DNA from: Paenibacillus tyrphae
GTDB lineage: Bacteria; Bacillota; Bacilli; Paenibacillales; NBRC-103111
Length of the DNA stretch: 64,000 nt
Direction of reading: 5' to 3'
NCBI RefSeq assembly: GCF_024158745.1
Contig: NZ_JAMZAW010000023.1
Location: 1-64,000, forward strand
Shown piece by piece: positions 53,054-60,813 of the stretch. The number at the start of each line of letters is the position of its first letter. The stretch's first letter is position 1. The notes beneath the pieces were generated by a model. The model was not told where the DNA came from and ran no database searches. It saw only the letters and a program-made list of their open reading frames with translations. The translations under genes and the position numbers were made by a program.

Positions 53054-54037
53054 ATGCTCCAGATCGAAATCGATAACAAGGACGGCTTCCTATGGGACCT
53101 TTCGGGGATCGTCTCCGAAGCGACATTTAAAACCGCCCGGGTCGGGCAGGCTTCAAGCTTTGAAATGACCTTGATCAAGGGCGGATTCTACGAAGCGAAA
53201 GAATTCAAGTACAACCTCGGCGACATTGTCCGGGTCAGACAAGACGGCCGCAATGTGTTTTACGGCTATATTTTCTCCATCGATAGTGGGAGAGAGGAAA
53301 CCGTAAAGATTACGGCCTATGATCAAATGCGTTATTTGCTTGCGAATGATTCTTACGTGCTCTCGAATGTAACGGCGACGCAAGTGGTGGAACGCATCGG
53401 CAAAGACTTTGGGCTGAAGCTTGGAAAGCTGGACGATACAAAGCACGTCATTCCGGGGCTTAGCGAAAACAACACGAAATTGCTTGATATCATTTACAAA
53501 GCGCTCGACAAGACGTTAATCGCCACGAAAAAAATTCACGTCCTGTTCGACGATTTCGGGGAGTTGACGCTTCGTGATGTTGAAACCATGGCATTGAATT
53601 TTTCACTTGGAGACACAAGCCTTGTCTACGATTACAAGCAAAAACGCTCACTCGACAACGCCAGCAACAAGATCAAGATCGTCCGGGACAATAAAGAATC
53701 CGGAAAGCGAGAGCTCTACATTATTCAAGACAGCCGGACCATTGCCAAATGGGGGCTGCTTCAGCATTACCAGACCGTCGACGAAAAGGTGAGCGTCGAA
53801 AAAGTCAAAGAAATGCTGGACAATCTGATCCAGCTGAAAAACCGCGAGCAAAGGTCGTTTTCGATCGACGCTCTTGGGGATATCCGCGTGCGGGCCGGCT
53901 GCTACGTTTCCATTAACATGGAAGAGCTTGGATTGAACCAACGCTTTTTGGTCAACGAATGCACGCATAAATTTGACGGCAGTGTCGAGCATACGATGAG
54001 TTTGGAATTAATCGACATTCGCATTGGGGAGAGGTAG
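53054..54037 (+). CDS. xkdQ: Baseplate hub protein (gpD/gp27-like)
   Basis: 327 residues. DIVRVRQDGRNVFYGYIFSI, ASNKIKIVRDNKESGKRELYII and the late VNECTHKFDGSVEHTMSLELIDI are characteristic of XkdQ, the hub at the end of the tube. GGGGGACCGTC precedes the ATG. Co-directional, with short gaps on both sides. Confidence 0.9.
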   Translation: MLQIEIDNKDGFLWDLSGIVSEATFKTARVGQASSFEMTLIKGGFYEAKEFKYNLGDIVRVRQDGRNVFYGYIFSIDSGREETVKITAYDQMRYLLANDSYVLSNVTATQVVERIGKDFGLKLGKLDDTKHVIPGLSENNTKLLDIIYKALDKTLIATKKIHVLFDDFGELTLRDVETMALNFSLGDTSLVYDYKQKRSLDNASNKIKIVRDNKESGKRELYIIQDSRTIAKWGLLQHYQTVDEKVSVEKVKEMLDNLIQLKNREQRSFSIDALGDIRVRAGCYVSINMEELGLNQRFLVNECTHKFDGSVEHTMSLELIDIRIGER

Positions 54038-54039
54038 GA

Positions 54040-54339
54040 ATGGGACTCTTAAATCTTATCAAGCAAGCCGGTCTCGATGCTGTCGAGGCGGGCAATCCGG
54101 TATCCGTATTGTACGGAACGGTAGCAAGCGAAAGTCCTCTGAGTGTAACCATTGACCAACGGTTTACGCTGACAGAGGATTTTTTAATTGTTCCAGAGCA
54201 GCTGACCGATTACCGAGTGACGGTTGGTGGGCAGGAAATCGTCATCCGGGAAGGCTTGAAAACGGGTAACCGCGTCATTTTGCTTCGCATGCAGGGCGGG
54301 GAGCAGTACGTCATTGTAGATCGGGTGGTGACGGCATGA
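54040..54339 (+). CDS. xkdR: DUF2577 baseplate protein (XkdR-like)
   Basis: 99 residues with the DUF2577 pattern (GNPVSVLYGTVASESPLSVTIDQRFTLTEDFLIVPEQLT...LLRMQGGEQYVIVDRV), a small beta-rich protein proposed to be part of the spike or hub. It overlaps the next gene by four bases. Confidence 0.88.
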   Translation: MGLLNLIKQAGLDAVEAGNPVSVLYGTVASESPLSVTIDQRFTLTEDFLIVPEQLTDYRVTVGGQEIVIREGLKTGNRVILLRMQGGEQYVIVDRVVTA

Positions 54340-54746
54340 TTCCGCAAGGCGGTGTGCTGGGAAACAACCGGAACGTGGAAATTGCGCAGCTTCCCAGCCG
54401 GACTTACCGGTTGGATAATACGACGAACCGGATCGTCGGTATGACCGACGGGCTGGACGCGGTCAAGCAGGCTGCGCAGCTCATTTTGGAGACAGAGCGT
54501 TTTGAGCATTTGATCTATAGCGGCAACTATGGCCGCGAGTTCTCCGGATTGCTTGGACGAGAGCCCGCTTTCGTGCAGGCGGAGCTTTATCGGCGCATCC
54601 GGGTGGCGCTTATGCAGGACGACCGGATTCGGGATGTGCAGGACATGCGGATCACGATTATGGGGGACGAAGCTAAGGCTTCGTTCACCGTCGTATCGCA
54701 ATACGGCAGTTTTGAGATGACGAAAGGAGTGGGAGCGGGTGTATGA
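54336..54746 (+). CDS. xkdS: DUF2634 baseplate wedge protein (gp25-like)
   Basis: 136 residues: TYRLDNTTNRIVGMTDGLDAVKQAAQLILETERFEHLIYSGNYG is the DUF2634/XkdS signature, corresponding to T4 gp25, which starts sheath polymerisation. Overlaps both neighbours. Confidence 0.9.
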   Translation: MIPQGGVLGNNRNVEIAQLPSRTYRLDNTTNRIVGMTDGLDAVKQAAQLILETERFEHLIYSGNYGREFSGLLGREPAFVQAELYRRIRVALMQDDRIRDVQDMRITIMGDEAKASFTVVSQYGSFEMTKGVGAGV

Positions 54747-55818
54747 ACATCAGACGTTTCAAACGATTTTGAACCGGATGCTTTCCCGTGTGCCGACGGA
54801 CGTGGACAAGCGGGAGGGCAGCATCATCTATGACGCCCTTGCGCCGGCCGCTTTGGAGCTGACGGAGATTTATTTTCAGCTGGATACGAATTTGAACCTT
54901 TCGCTTGCGGACACGTCGAGTGGCGAATTTTTGGAACGGCGGACGGCCGAGTTCGGTGTGGAGCGCGAAAAGGCCAGCAAAGCGCGCCGCAAGGGGCTAT
55001 TTTACGGGAATGCCGACGCACCGGCGGATGTGCCTGTCGGCAGCCGGTTCGGGGCCGGGGACCTCCGGTATGCGGTTGTTCGCCGCATTGCGGCTGGCGT
55101 GTTCGAGCTGGAATGCGAAACGGCCGGCGTCACCGGGAACCATTATTTCGGCGCGCTGCTGCCGATCGATTATATCGCCGGACTTGTCCGCGCTGAATTG
55201 GCTGACGTACTTGTCCCGGGAGAGGATGAGGAGACGGACGAGGCGTTGCGGAAGCGGTTTTTCCAAGGGCAGAAGGAGAAGCCGTTCGGGGGCAACGTAG
55301 CGGATTACAAACAAAAGATCGGCAATATTCCCGGCGTTGGCGGCGTCAAAATCTTCCCGGCGTGGCAGGGAGGCGGGACGGTCAAATGTACCTTGTTGGG
55401 CAGCGATTTTGATCCGCCGTCCGCCGCTTTGATCGAAGAAGTCCAAACGGCCATCGATCCTACGGTAAACCAAGGCAAAGGCTGGGGGCTGGCCCCGATG
55501 GGACATACCGTCACGATTGACGGCGTTCAAAACGTGAAGATCGACGTGGAGACGACGATTACGCTCGGTGCTGGCGTGACAGTAGGACAGGTGCAGGGGG
55601 AGATTGAGGCCGCGATTTCGGCTTATTTGCTCGGCTTGCGGCAAACCTGGGCGGAGGAATCGCAGCTGATCGTCCGGATCAGCCAGATTGATGCGCGGAT
55701 TTTGACCGTATCCGGGGTGAACGATGTGAAGGGTACCCGCCTGAATGGTCAGACGGCGAACATTTCTTTGTCCACGGAGAAAATCCCGCAGATGGGGACG
55801 GTGACGCTGCATGCCTAA
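54739..55818 (+). CDS. xkdT: Baseplate J protein
   Basis: 359 residues of the baseplate J/gp47 (T4 gp6-like) family: SRVPTDVDKREGSIIYDALAPAALELTEIYFQLD at the start and KEKPFGGNVADYKQKIGNIPGVGGVKIFPAW in the middle. It forms the wedge ring around the hub. Overlaps the previous and next genes by eight bases each. Confidence 0.93.
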   Translation: MYEHQTFQTILNRMLSRVPTDVDKREGSIIYDALAPAALELTEIYFQLDTNLNLSLADTSSGEFLERRTAEFGVEREKASKARRKGLFYGNADAPADVPVGSRFGAGDLRYAVVRRIAAGVFELECETAGVTGNHYFGALLPIDYIAGLVRAELADVLVPGEDEETDEALRKRFFQGQKEKPFGGNVADYKQKIGNIPGVGGVKIFPAWQGGGTVKCTLLGSDFDPPSAALIEEVQTAIDPTVNQGKGWGLAPMGHTVTIDGVQNVKIDVETTITLGAGVTVGQVQGEIEAAISAYLLGLRQTWAEESQLIVRISQIDARILTVSGVNDVKGTRLNGQTANISLSTEKIPQMGTVTLHA

Positions 55819-56395
55819 GCTGATGGCTTATTTGCCGGAGTATTTTCACGAGATCAAAGAAATAAAAGAGCTGACCCGGACCGAGGACGAGGAAATCGAG
55901 GCGATAGCCCAAGCGGTCCGGCAGTTTTTGGATAACCAGTTCGTCACGACAGCGCGGGAATGGGTGATCAAACGGCGGGAGGACATGGTTGGCATTCGCG
56001 CGGACTCGGCGGTGGAGACGTTGGAGTTCCGGCGCAACCGGCTGATTAACCGTTATTCCACGCGTCCGCCGTTCACCGTCCGTTACCTGCAAAGCCGTTT
56101 GGATTCCCTCATCGGGCAAGGCGTGGCGAAGGTGGAAGTGGATGGGCAAAATTTCATTTTGAAAATTACGATGGGTGTGCCCGATGCGGCGTACTTCAAG
56201 GAGATCGAGTATACGGTCCAAACCGTCAAACCGGCGAACCTTGTATATAACCAGGCGACATCTCTGGCGGACCGTGTCGGACTGGAGGAGCACATTTGGA
56301 GAACGCCGCTTCCCCGGATGACCCGGCTCTCAACATCATGGAAGCTGGGCAGTACCCTATTCACCAATCGTGGCAAGGAGGTACAGGTGAAATGA
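55811..56395 (+). CDS. xkdU: DUF2313 baseplate protein (XkdU/YmfQ-like)
   Basis: 194 residues. MPKLMAYLPEYFHEIKEIKEL and the Arg-rich segment LEFRRNRLINRYSTRPPFTVRYLQSRLDSLIGQG fit DUF2313, a tail-protein-I-like wedge component that links baseplate and fibres. Ends with a four-base overlap into the next gene. Confidence 0.88.
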   Translation: MPKLMAYLPEYFHEIKEIKELTRTEDEEIEAIAQAVRQFLDNQFVTTAREWVIKRREDMVGIRADSAVETLEFRRNRLINRYSTRPPFTVRYLQSRLDSLIGQGVAKVEVDGQNFILKITMGVPDAAYFKEIEYTVQTVKPANLVYNQATSLADRVGLEEHIWRTPLPRMTRLSTSWKLGSTLFTNRGKEVQVK

Positions 56396-56673
56396 TTCCA
56401 ACAACGTTTTTGAATGAACTGGCTCAGTATACGAATACGCAAATTGCAAAAGTGGTGCTGAATGGCAGCTACGAAATCAATACCTTTCGGATTAAAAAAG
56501 TGGAAGCAGATACCGTGGAGTTGGAGTATTTCCTCCCGGCTGGATCGGTGTCTGAGGTGACTTTGATCGAACTCAAAAGCAGTAAAGGGCAAGTCGTAAG
56601 CTCTAACGAAGCATATGTGCCGATCACGAGCGACACCATAATTAAGCATACGATGACGATGAAGGAGGTCTAA
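56392..56673 (+). CDS. Small fibre-associated phage protein
   Basis: 93 residues, starting MIPTTFLNELAQYTNTQIAK, beta-rich (VVLNGSYEINTFRIKKVEADTVELEYFLP). Similar small proteins occur between XkdU and the fibre in Paenibacillus phages, where they are often misnamed. AAGGAGG stands ten bases before the ATG at 56392. Function unknown; a fibre adaptor is plausible. Confidence 0.7.
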   Translation: MIPTTFLNELAQYTNTQIAKVVLNGSYEINTFRIKKVEADTVELEYFLPAGSVSEVTLIELKSSKGQVVSSNEAYVPITSDTIIKHTMTMKEV

Positions 56674-56674
56674 C

Positions 56675-57712
56675 ATGGCATACACAGGAAAAACGGATTG
56701 GAAATATGATGAGGTTGTTACGGAAAACGACATGAACAGGATCGAAAAAGGCGTCATGAATGCACATGCAGAGCTCCAAGGCGTAAAGGATACGTTGGAC
56801 CAGCATATAGACAATTATACTGTGCATGTTCCCTATGCAGTTGCAACAGGCGCGGCAAACACTTATGCTGCCACATTAAATCCAGCCCCGTCCTCGTATT
56901 ATGAAGGGATGGCTGTCTCCGTGAAAATCAGTACGACCAACACAGGCGCTTCCGCCATCAATATCAACGGACTAGGGGCTGTGCCGATTAAAAAGACAAA
57001 CGGTAATGATGTCTTAGCGAATAATCTACGCGGAGATAGCATCTACACGCTACGATATAATGGCTCAAATTTTATCTTACAGGGTGAAGGAGGTGGTGGG
57101 AGCGCAACCACCGAAAATGTCCTTTTTGGCAAAACTTTCACGAACGATGACGGGGAACAAACCGGTACAATGCCGAACAATGGGCAGTTGAACTATACGC
57201 CAGGTCCAAACCTGATTCAAATCCCCGCAGGGTATATAAGCGGAGGGACAATTGCTGCTTCGGTTCCTAAATTAGTCGACTACACATATTATAAGCCTAA
57301 AGGAATTAGAACAATAGATGGAAATTCCTTAACGTACAAGTACACAATACCAATCGAGTTACCTCCTGAGCAGGGTATTCCTGCTGCGATATGGATTAGC
57401 AAAATCGGCATAGACCTTCCTACTGAGTATGCTAACCCTAAGCATAGACTTTATGTGAATAGTAACATATGGATGCATCGATATAGTGATACGCAGTACT
57501 GGGGAGCTGGCACAGCCGTGCAGGAGTGGGACAGCAACAACAAGATACTGTACAGTGTGGATGTTAATGCTTTCGCAAGCAATGGCATAACGAAGGGTTC
57601 TCCGATAGAACTTACGGTAAGTTGCGACTGCCAAGCGGGTAGTATGGGCGCTGCTAATCCGGATGATCCTTTTTCTTACATTGAGTTCATTGTGCGATAC
57701 GCCACAGTGTAG
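56675..57712 (+). CDS. Tail fibre / receptor-binding protein
   Basis: 345 residues. An N-terminal helical part (YDEVVTENDMNRIEKGVMNAHAELQ, residues 11-55) common to fibres of this phage group, a beta-rich domain of about 90 residues (GMAVSVKISTTNTGASAININGLG), a repeat-type linker (NDDGEQTGTMPNNGQLNY) and a distinct C-terminal domain (about 190-345) likely to bind the target surface. AAGGAGGTCTAAC precedes the ATG. Confidence 0.75.
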   Translation: MAYTGKTDWKYDEVVTENDMNRIEKGVMNAHAELQGVKDTLDQHIDNYTVHVPYAVATGAANTYAATLNPAPSSYYEGMAVSVKISTTNTGASAININGLGAVPIKKTNGNDVLANNLRGDSIYTLRYNGSNFILQGEGGGGSATTENVLFGKTFTNDDGEQTGTMPNNGQLNYTPGPNLIQIPAGYISGGTIAASVPKLVDYTYYKPKGIRTIDGNSLTYKYTIPIELPPEQGIPAAIWISKIGIDLPTEYANPKHRLYVNSNIWMHRYSDTQYWGAGTAVQEWDSNNKILYSVDVNAFASNGITKGSPIELTVSCDCQAGSMGAANPDDPFSYIEFIVRYATV

Positions 57713-58225
57713 GTGAAGGAGAATGGAAGCCCATTATAAAATCGATCAGTAGCATATTCCAGGATTAACGAAATAATTAATATACCTGATATTTGCGAGG
57801 CTATTTTTATGCCAAAAAATCCGACAAATACCTTGAACACAAATATTTATACAGCGGGAGTTTAGGAAACCCAAAGAGGTCTGACGGGCATTTATCTCCA
57901 GGAAACTCCTAAACTCCATTTCAAATTTTGCCAAAAATCTTGAGAACTTTTGTCAAAATTTTGCGTGGCTACAGTATTACGATAGTGAACTCAATTTATA
58001 TTGGGGGAATTTTTCAGGGTCTTTTCTGTCGAAATTAGGTATTCAGAGAATCGAATTTGGTACGACACCGCTAACCCGCGAACATACACATTAACATTTG
58101 ATCTGGCATATGGCGAGCTCAATTTAAATGTATGCGTATATGCGTGCAATTCACCCAGACATCATTTCTGTTGCTGATAATTTAATAATTCGTTTCAATC
58201 TATACGAAATTACTGGTGTTGGTTA
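57713..58225. other. AT-rich non-coding stretch, likely decayed fibre-end DNA
   Basis: No intact gene. Short open pieces read as protein-like in shifted + frames, for example YDSELNLYWGNFSGSFL from about 57978 and IWYDTANPRTYTLTFDLAYG from about 58044, suggesting a frameshifted former gene end. An 11-base inverted repeat GGAGTTTAGGA/TCCTAAACTCC lies at 57857 and 57907. Confidence 0.4.
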
Positions 58226-58251
58226 AGCTCCGCGCTTGTGGAGCTATTTTT
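58226..58251 (+). terminator. Terminator before the holin gene
   Basis: AGCTCC and GGAGCT pair and are followed by ATTTTT. It would separate the lysis genes from the structural operon unless read through. Confidence 0.7.
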
Positions 58252-58284
58252 GTGCCCAATATCCGGGTAGTGAGGGGATTTACA

Positions 58285-58686
58285 ATGGATAAATCAACGG
58301 TATACAAAACAGGCTTCGGCGTCGTCGGGGCCTTCATCTCATGGGTCGTCGGCGGTCTTGGATTGGCTTTTACCATCTTGCTGGGACTAATGTTGTTAGA
58401 TTATGCAACGGGGCTCATGGCGGGATACGTCAGAAAAGAGCTCAGCAGCCGCACCGGAACGAACGGCTTGCTTCGAAAAACCTATACCATCATTCTTGTC
58501 GGTTGCGTGTATATGATCGAACTGTCGGTCCTGAACTCAAACGGCGTAATTGGTGACGGCGTCGTTATTGCGTACAGCGTCATTGAGTTTCTAAGTATCG
58601 TCGAAAATGGTGGCAAGCTCGGGGTACCTCTCGGGCCATTGAGCAATGTCATTTCAGCGATCAAAGGGAAGGAGGAGCGCCATTGA
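58285..58686 (+). CDS. Phage holin
   Basis: About 133 residues with three membrane helices. The loop LLDYATGLMAGYVRKELSSRTGTNGLLRK is characteristic of the phage_holin_4 / toxin-secretion holin family. It opens the membrane to release the endolysin. GAGGGGATTTACA precedes the ATG at 58285. It overlaps the endolysin gene by four bases, a coupled lysis cassette. Confidence 0.9.
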   Translation: MDKSTVYKTGFGVVGAFISWVVGGLGLAFTILLGLMLLDYATGLMAGYVRKELSSRTGTNGLLRKTYTIILVGCVYMIELSVLNSNGVIGDGVVIAYSVIEFLSIVENGGKLGVPLGPLSNVISAIKGKEERH

Positions 58687-59351
58687 CAAGGGAGCAATTT
58701 ATCGCTACGGTTGCACCTGTCGCTGTGGAACTGAAAAGGGAAGGTTCTCCGATCTTCCCTTCGGTTCGGATCGCTCAGGCTTTGCTGGAAACCGGCGGCA
58801 AAATCCATGAGTGGAACAATCTCGTCGGTTATAAAGTCGGCAGCGGCCGGCCCAATGAGTTTTGGAAAGGAAAATCGGTAAGCACCAAGACGTGGGAAGT
58901 ATACGACGGCATCCGGATAGATGGTGTACAAGCCCATTGGCGTGCCTACGACTGCCTTGAGGATTGCTTCCGGGATCAAGATTTGCTTTTTCAATGGAGT
59001 CGGTACGATCGTGTACAAAGCGCCCAGTCGCCGCAGGAGCAGGCGGAGATGCTGCGCGTTTGCGGCTATGCCACCGATCCGGATTACTCTAAAAAGTTAA
59101 ACCGTTTGATCGCGGGCTATTCGCTTGAACTGTACGATAAGGAGGCGGCAGAAGTGATGCTGGATGCGGGAGTGGCCAATACAATTATCGATACATGGAT
59201 GAGTCCGGCTTGGAAGGAGTCGGAGGCAAAACGCTGCGAGGCGGAACAACAAGGAGACATGAGCACAGCCTCAGCTCATCAAGAACAAGCGGATTATATT
59301 CATTGGCTTGCAAATGAGCTTCGAAAAGCGTCCGGGCAGGTTTTGCAATAA
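58683..59351 (+). CDS. Endolysin, glucosaminidase domain with helical tail
   Basis: 222 residues. The N-terminal domain (about 1-150) is FlgJ/glucosaminidase-like (PF01832 type): SVRIAQALLETGGKIHEWNNLVGYKVGSG with the catalytic-type Glu, and WRAYDCLEDCFRDQDLLF. A C-terminal helical module (about 158-222) contains GVANTIIDTWM and IHWLANELRKASGQ. It cuts glycan strands of peptidoglycan. It begins at TTG with AAGGAGGAGCGCCA upstream. Confidence 0.88.
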   Translation: MTREQFIATVAPVAVELKREGSPIFPSVRIAQALLETGGKIHEWNNLVGYKVGSGRPNEFWKGKSVSTKTWEVYDGIRIDGVQAHWRAYDCLEDCFRDQDLLFQWSRYDRVQSAQSPQEQAEMLRVCGYATDPDYSKKLNRLIAGYSLELYDKEAAEVMLDAGVANTIIDTWMSPAWKESEAKRCEAEQQGDMSTASAHQEQADYIHWLANELRKASGQVLQ

Positions 59352-59381
59352 TCGGATGCATAATAAATTGACGGAACATAT

Positions 59382-59413
59382 CCCTACCGGCTTCGGCCGG
59401 TAGGGATTTTTTT
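59382..59413 (+). terminator. Terminator of the lysis cassette
   Basis: CCCTACCGGC and GCCGGTAGGG pair around TTCG and are followed by ATTTTTTT. Confidence 0.95.
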
Positions 59414-59428
59414 GTTTTACTATGGTAA

Positions 59429-59467
59429 AAGGTACCTCAAACCGGAAAAACGGCTTAGAGGTACCTT
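59429..59467 (-). terminator. Inverted repeat downstream of the coiled-coil gene
   Basis: AAGGTACCTC and GAGGTACCTT are perfect inverted arms; on the minus strand TTTT follows, so it may terminate the coiled-coil gene. Confidence 0.6.
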
Positions 59468-59487
59468 GGTTATTTATGACAAAACAA

Positions 59488-59853
59488 CTACTTTTTCTTT
59501 AACGCTTCAATATCGGCTTCCATACGAAGCTGTCGGCGATTAAGAATGTCAACGCTATGCTCGAGGGTATTTTGTTCCGTTCAAATCTCTTTATTTGCTT
59601 TGTTCTGTTCGCCAACCATATGAATCAATTGACCGATCATGCGTTCATTGTGATCGAAGCGGGTATGAACCTTGCGGAATTCGTCGTCTACTTTCTGGAA
59701 CTTTTCAGTGAACTCGGAGCGCATGCTTTGGATCTCGGATTTCATGTCTGCTACTTCAAACTTCATATCGTTCATTTCCGAGCGTAAGCTACCAACCCCT
59801 GAGCGAAGACCGCCGATTTGGGAGAGAATCAAGTCAAGTTTATTTTCATCCAT
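59488..59853 (-). pseudogene. Coiled-coil protein gene interrupted by an in-frame TGA
   Basis: From ATG 59853 the frame encodes MDENKLDLILSQIGGLRSGV and a heptad-rich coiled coil to residue 90, where TGA (59583-59581) stops it. The same frame stays open and protein-like afterwards (EQNTLEHSVDILNRRQLRMEADIEALKKK) to TAG at 59488. As I remember, related coiled-coil proteins of Bacillales end with this kind of ADIEAL tail. It is therefore a nonsense-mutated gene, or a read-through candidate. The short product alone would be 59581-59853. Confidence 0.7.
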
Positions 59854-59956
59854 GGGAGCACGTCCTTTTGGAGAAGAGATGATATAACTATAATACGAAC
59901 AGGATGCGAACTTCAAGAAGGGTTTGGCGAAAACTGTAAAATAAGGAGGTCGAACT

Positions 59957-59998
59957 GTGGATGAAAACAAAACGAACGGTTTGGTAACTTTTGCTTAG
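59957..59998 (+). CDS. Possible 13-residue peptide with a perfect ribosome binding site
   Basis: AAGGAGGT lies six bases before a GTG that opens MDENKTNGLVTFA. The first five residues equal those of the divergent coiled-coil protein, so it may be a stub of a duplicated copy. The rest of 59999-60276 has no gene; it holds an 11-base inverted repeat CTCACTCACGT/ACGTGAGTGAG at 60072 and 60203. Confidence 0.3.
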   Translation: MDENKTNGLVTFA

Positions 59999-60276
59999 AC
60001 GATTTCCTGAAAGTTTACCGTCACTGCGTTCATCCAGACCGCACAATAAGTCCAAGTCCGAATCGCAAATGCTCACTCACGTCTCCCCACGAGCCCCCCT
60101 CCAAGAGTCCCCTACAGCACTCACATACATGCTTTTACATTGCTTCTATCCAATGGCAGAACAACGACGAAGCCGCTTCCCCAACGCAACTGCAAGGTAG
60201 ACACGTGAGTGAGAAACATGCTATCATTACACTGTTTCCTAGCAAAAGTTTTCTACTAATTTCATATCATATAGAG

Positions 60277-60460
60277 CAGGTGCCGATGTCCGTTGAAGGC
60301 GGAATCGGCTTAAAAGGGAAGCCGGTGAAAGTCCGGCACGGTCCCGCCACTGTAAGCGAGGAGTTTTTTCCGTATCGCGTACGCCACTGTTGCCAAGTCG
60401 ATGGGAAGGCTGCGGAAAAAGCGATGAGACGCAAGTCAGGAGACCTGCCCGCTCTGTTGC
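60277..60460 (+). promoter_or_regulatory. Cobalamin riboswitch
   Basis: Core elements in order: AGCAGGTGCC at the 5' side, AAAAGGGAAGCCGGTGAAA, GTCCCGCCACTGTAA, GCCACTG, GGGAAGGC, GCGATGAGACGC and the B12 box AAGTCAGGAGACCTGCC (60433-60449). It controls the cobalamin operon downstream. End points are approximate. Confidence 0.95.
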
Positions 60461-60632
60461 GGCTGTTATTTTCGTCGACGGCCGGCAACGAAGTCACCAC
60501 AAAACCTACGCGGATAGGGAGGTGTACGGGAGCGGTACAGGACAGGCAGCAAGGCTGGCGATCGCGTCACAGCGGCGCTTGTCGCATAAGTCAATGCTGG
60601 CTGCACTCGTCTCAGCAACCTAAGCTCGCACA

Positions 60633-60666
60633 AGCATCTTCCGACAAGGGAGATGCTTTTTTTGTT
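60633..60666 (+). terminator. Terminator of the cobalamin riboswitch platform
   Basis: GCATCTTC pairs with GGGAGATGC and is followed by a long T run, between the aptamer and cbiH60. Confidence 0.85.
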
Positions 60667-60813
60667 GCTCTCTCAGTTTCTGGAAAAAGAAATCGGCATG
60701 AGTCGTCAGATTGATGAATAGGTTTATCGCATGGACAGCCGGCAGGAGTACGTCAGTTACAGGCCTCGGAAGCCTTGTACTCCATGAGGAAGCATACTTA
60801 ACAGGAGGCGGCA

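Noticed and set aside
40767-59351. Attachment-site duplication of tRNA-Gly flanking the tail locus
   Set aside because: The 3' end of the tRNA was not found again near the right boundary, and no integrase gene is present.
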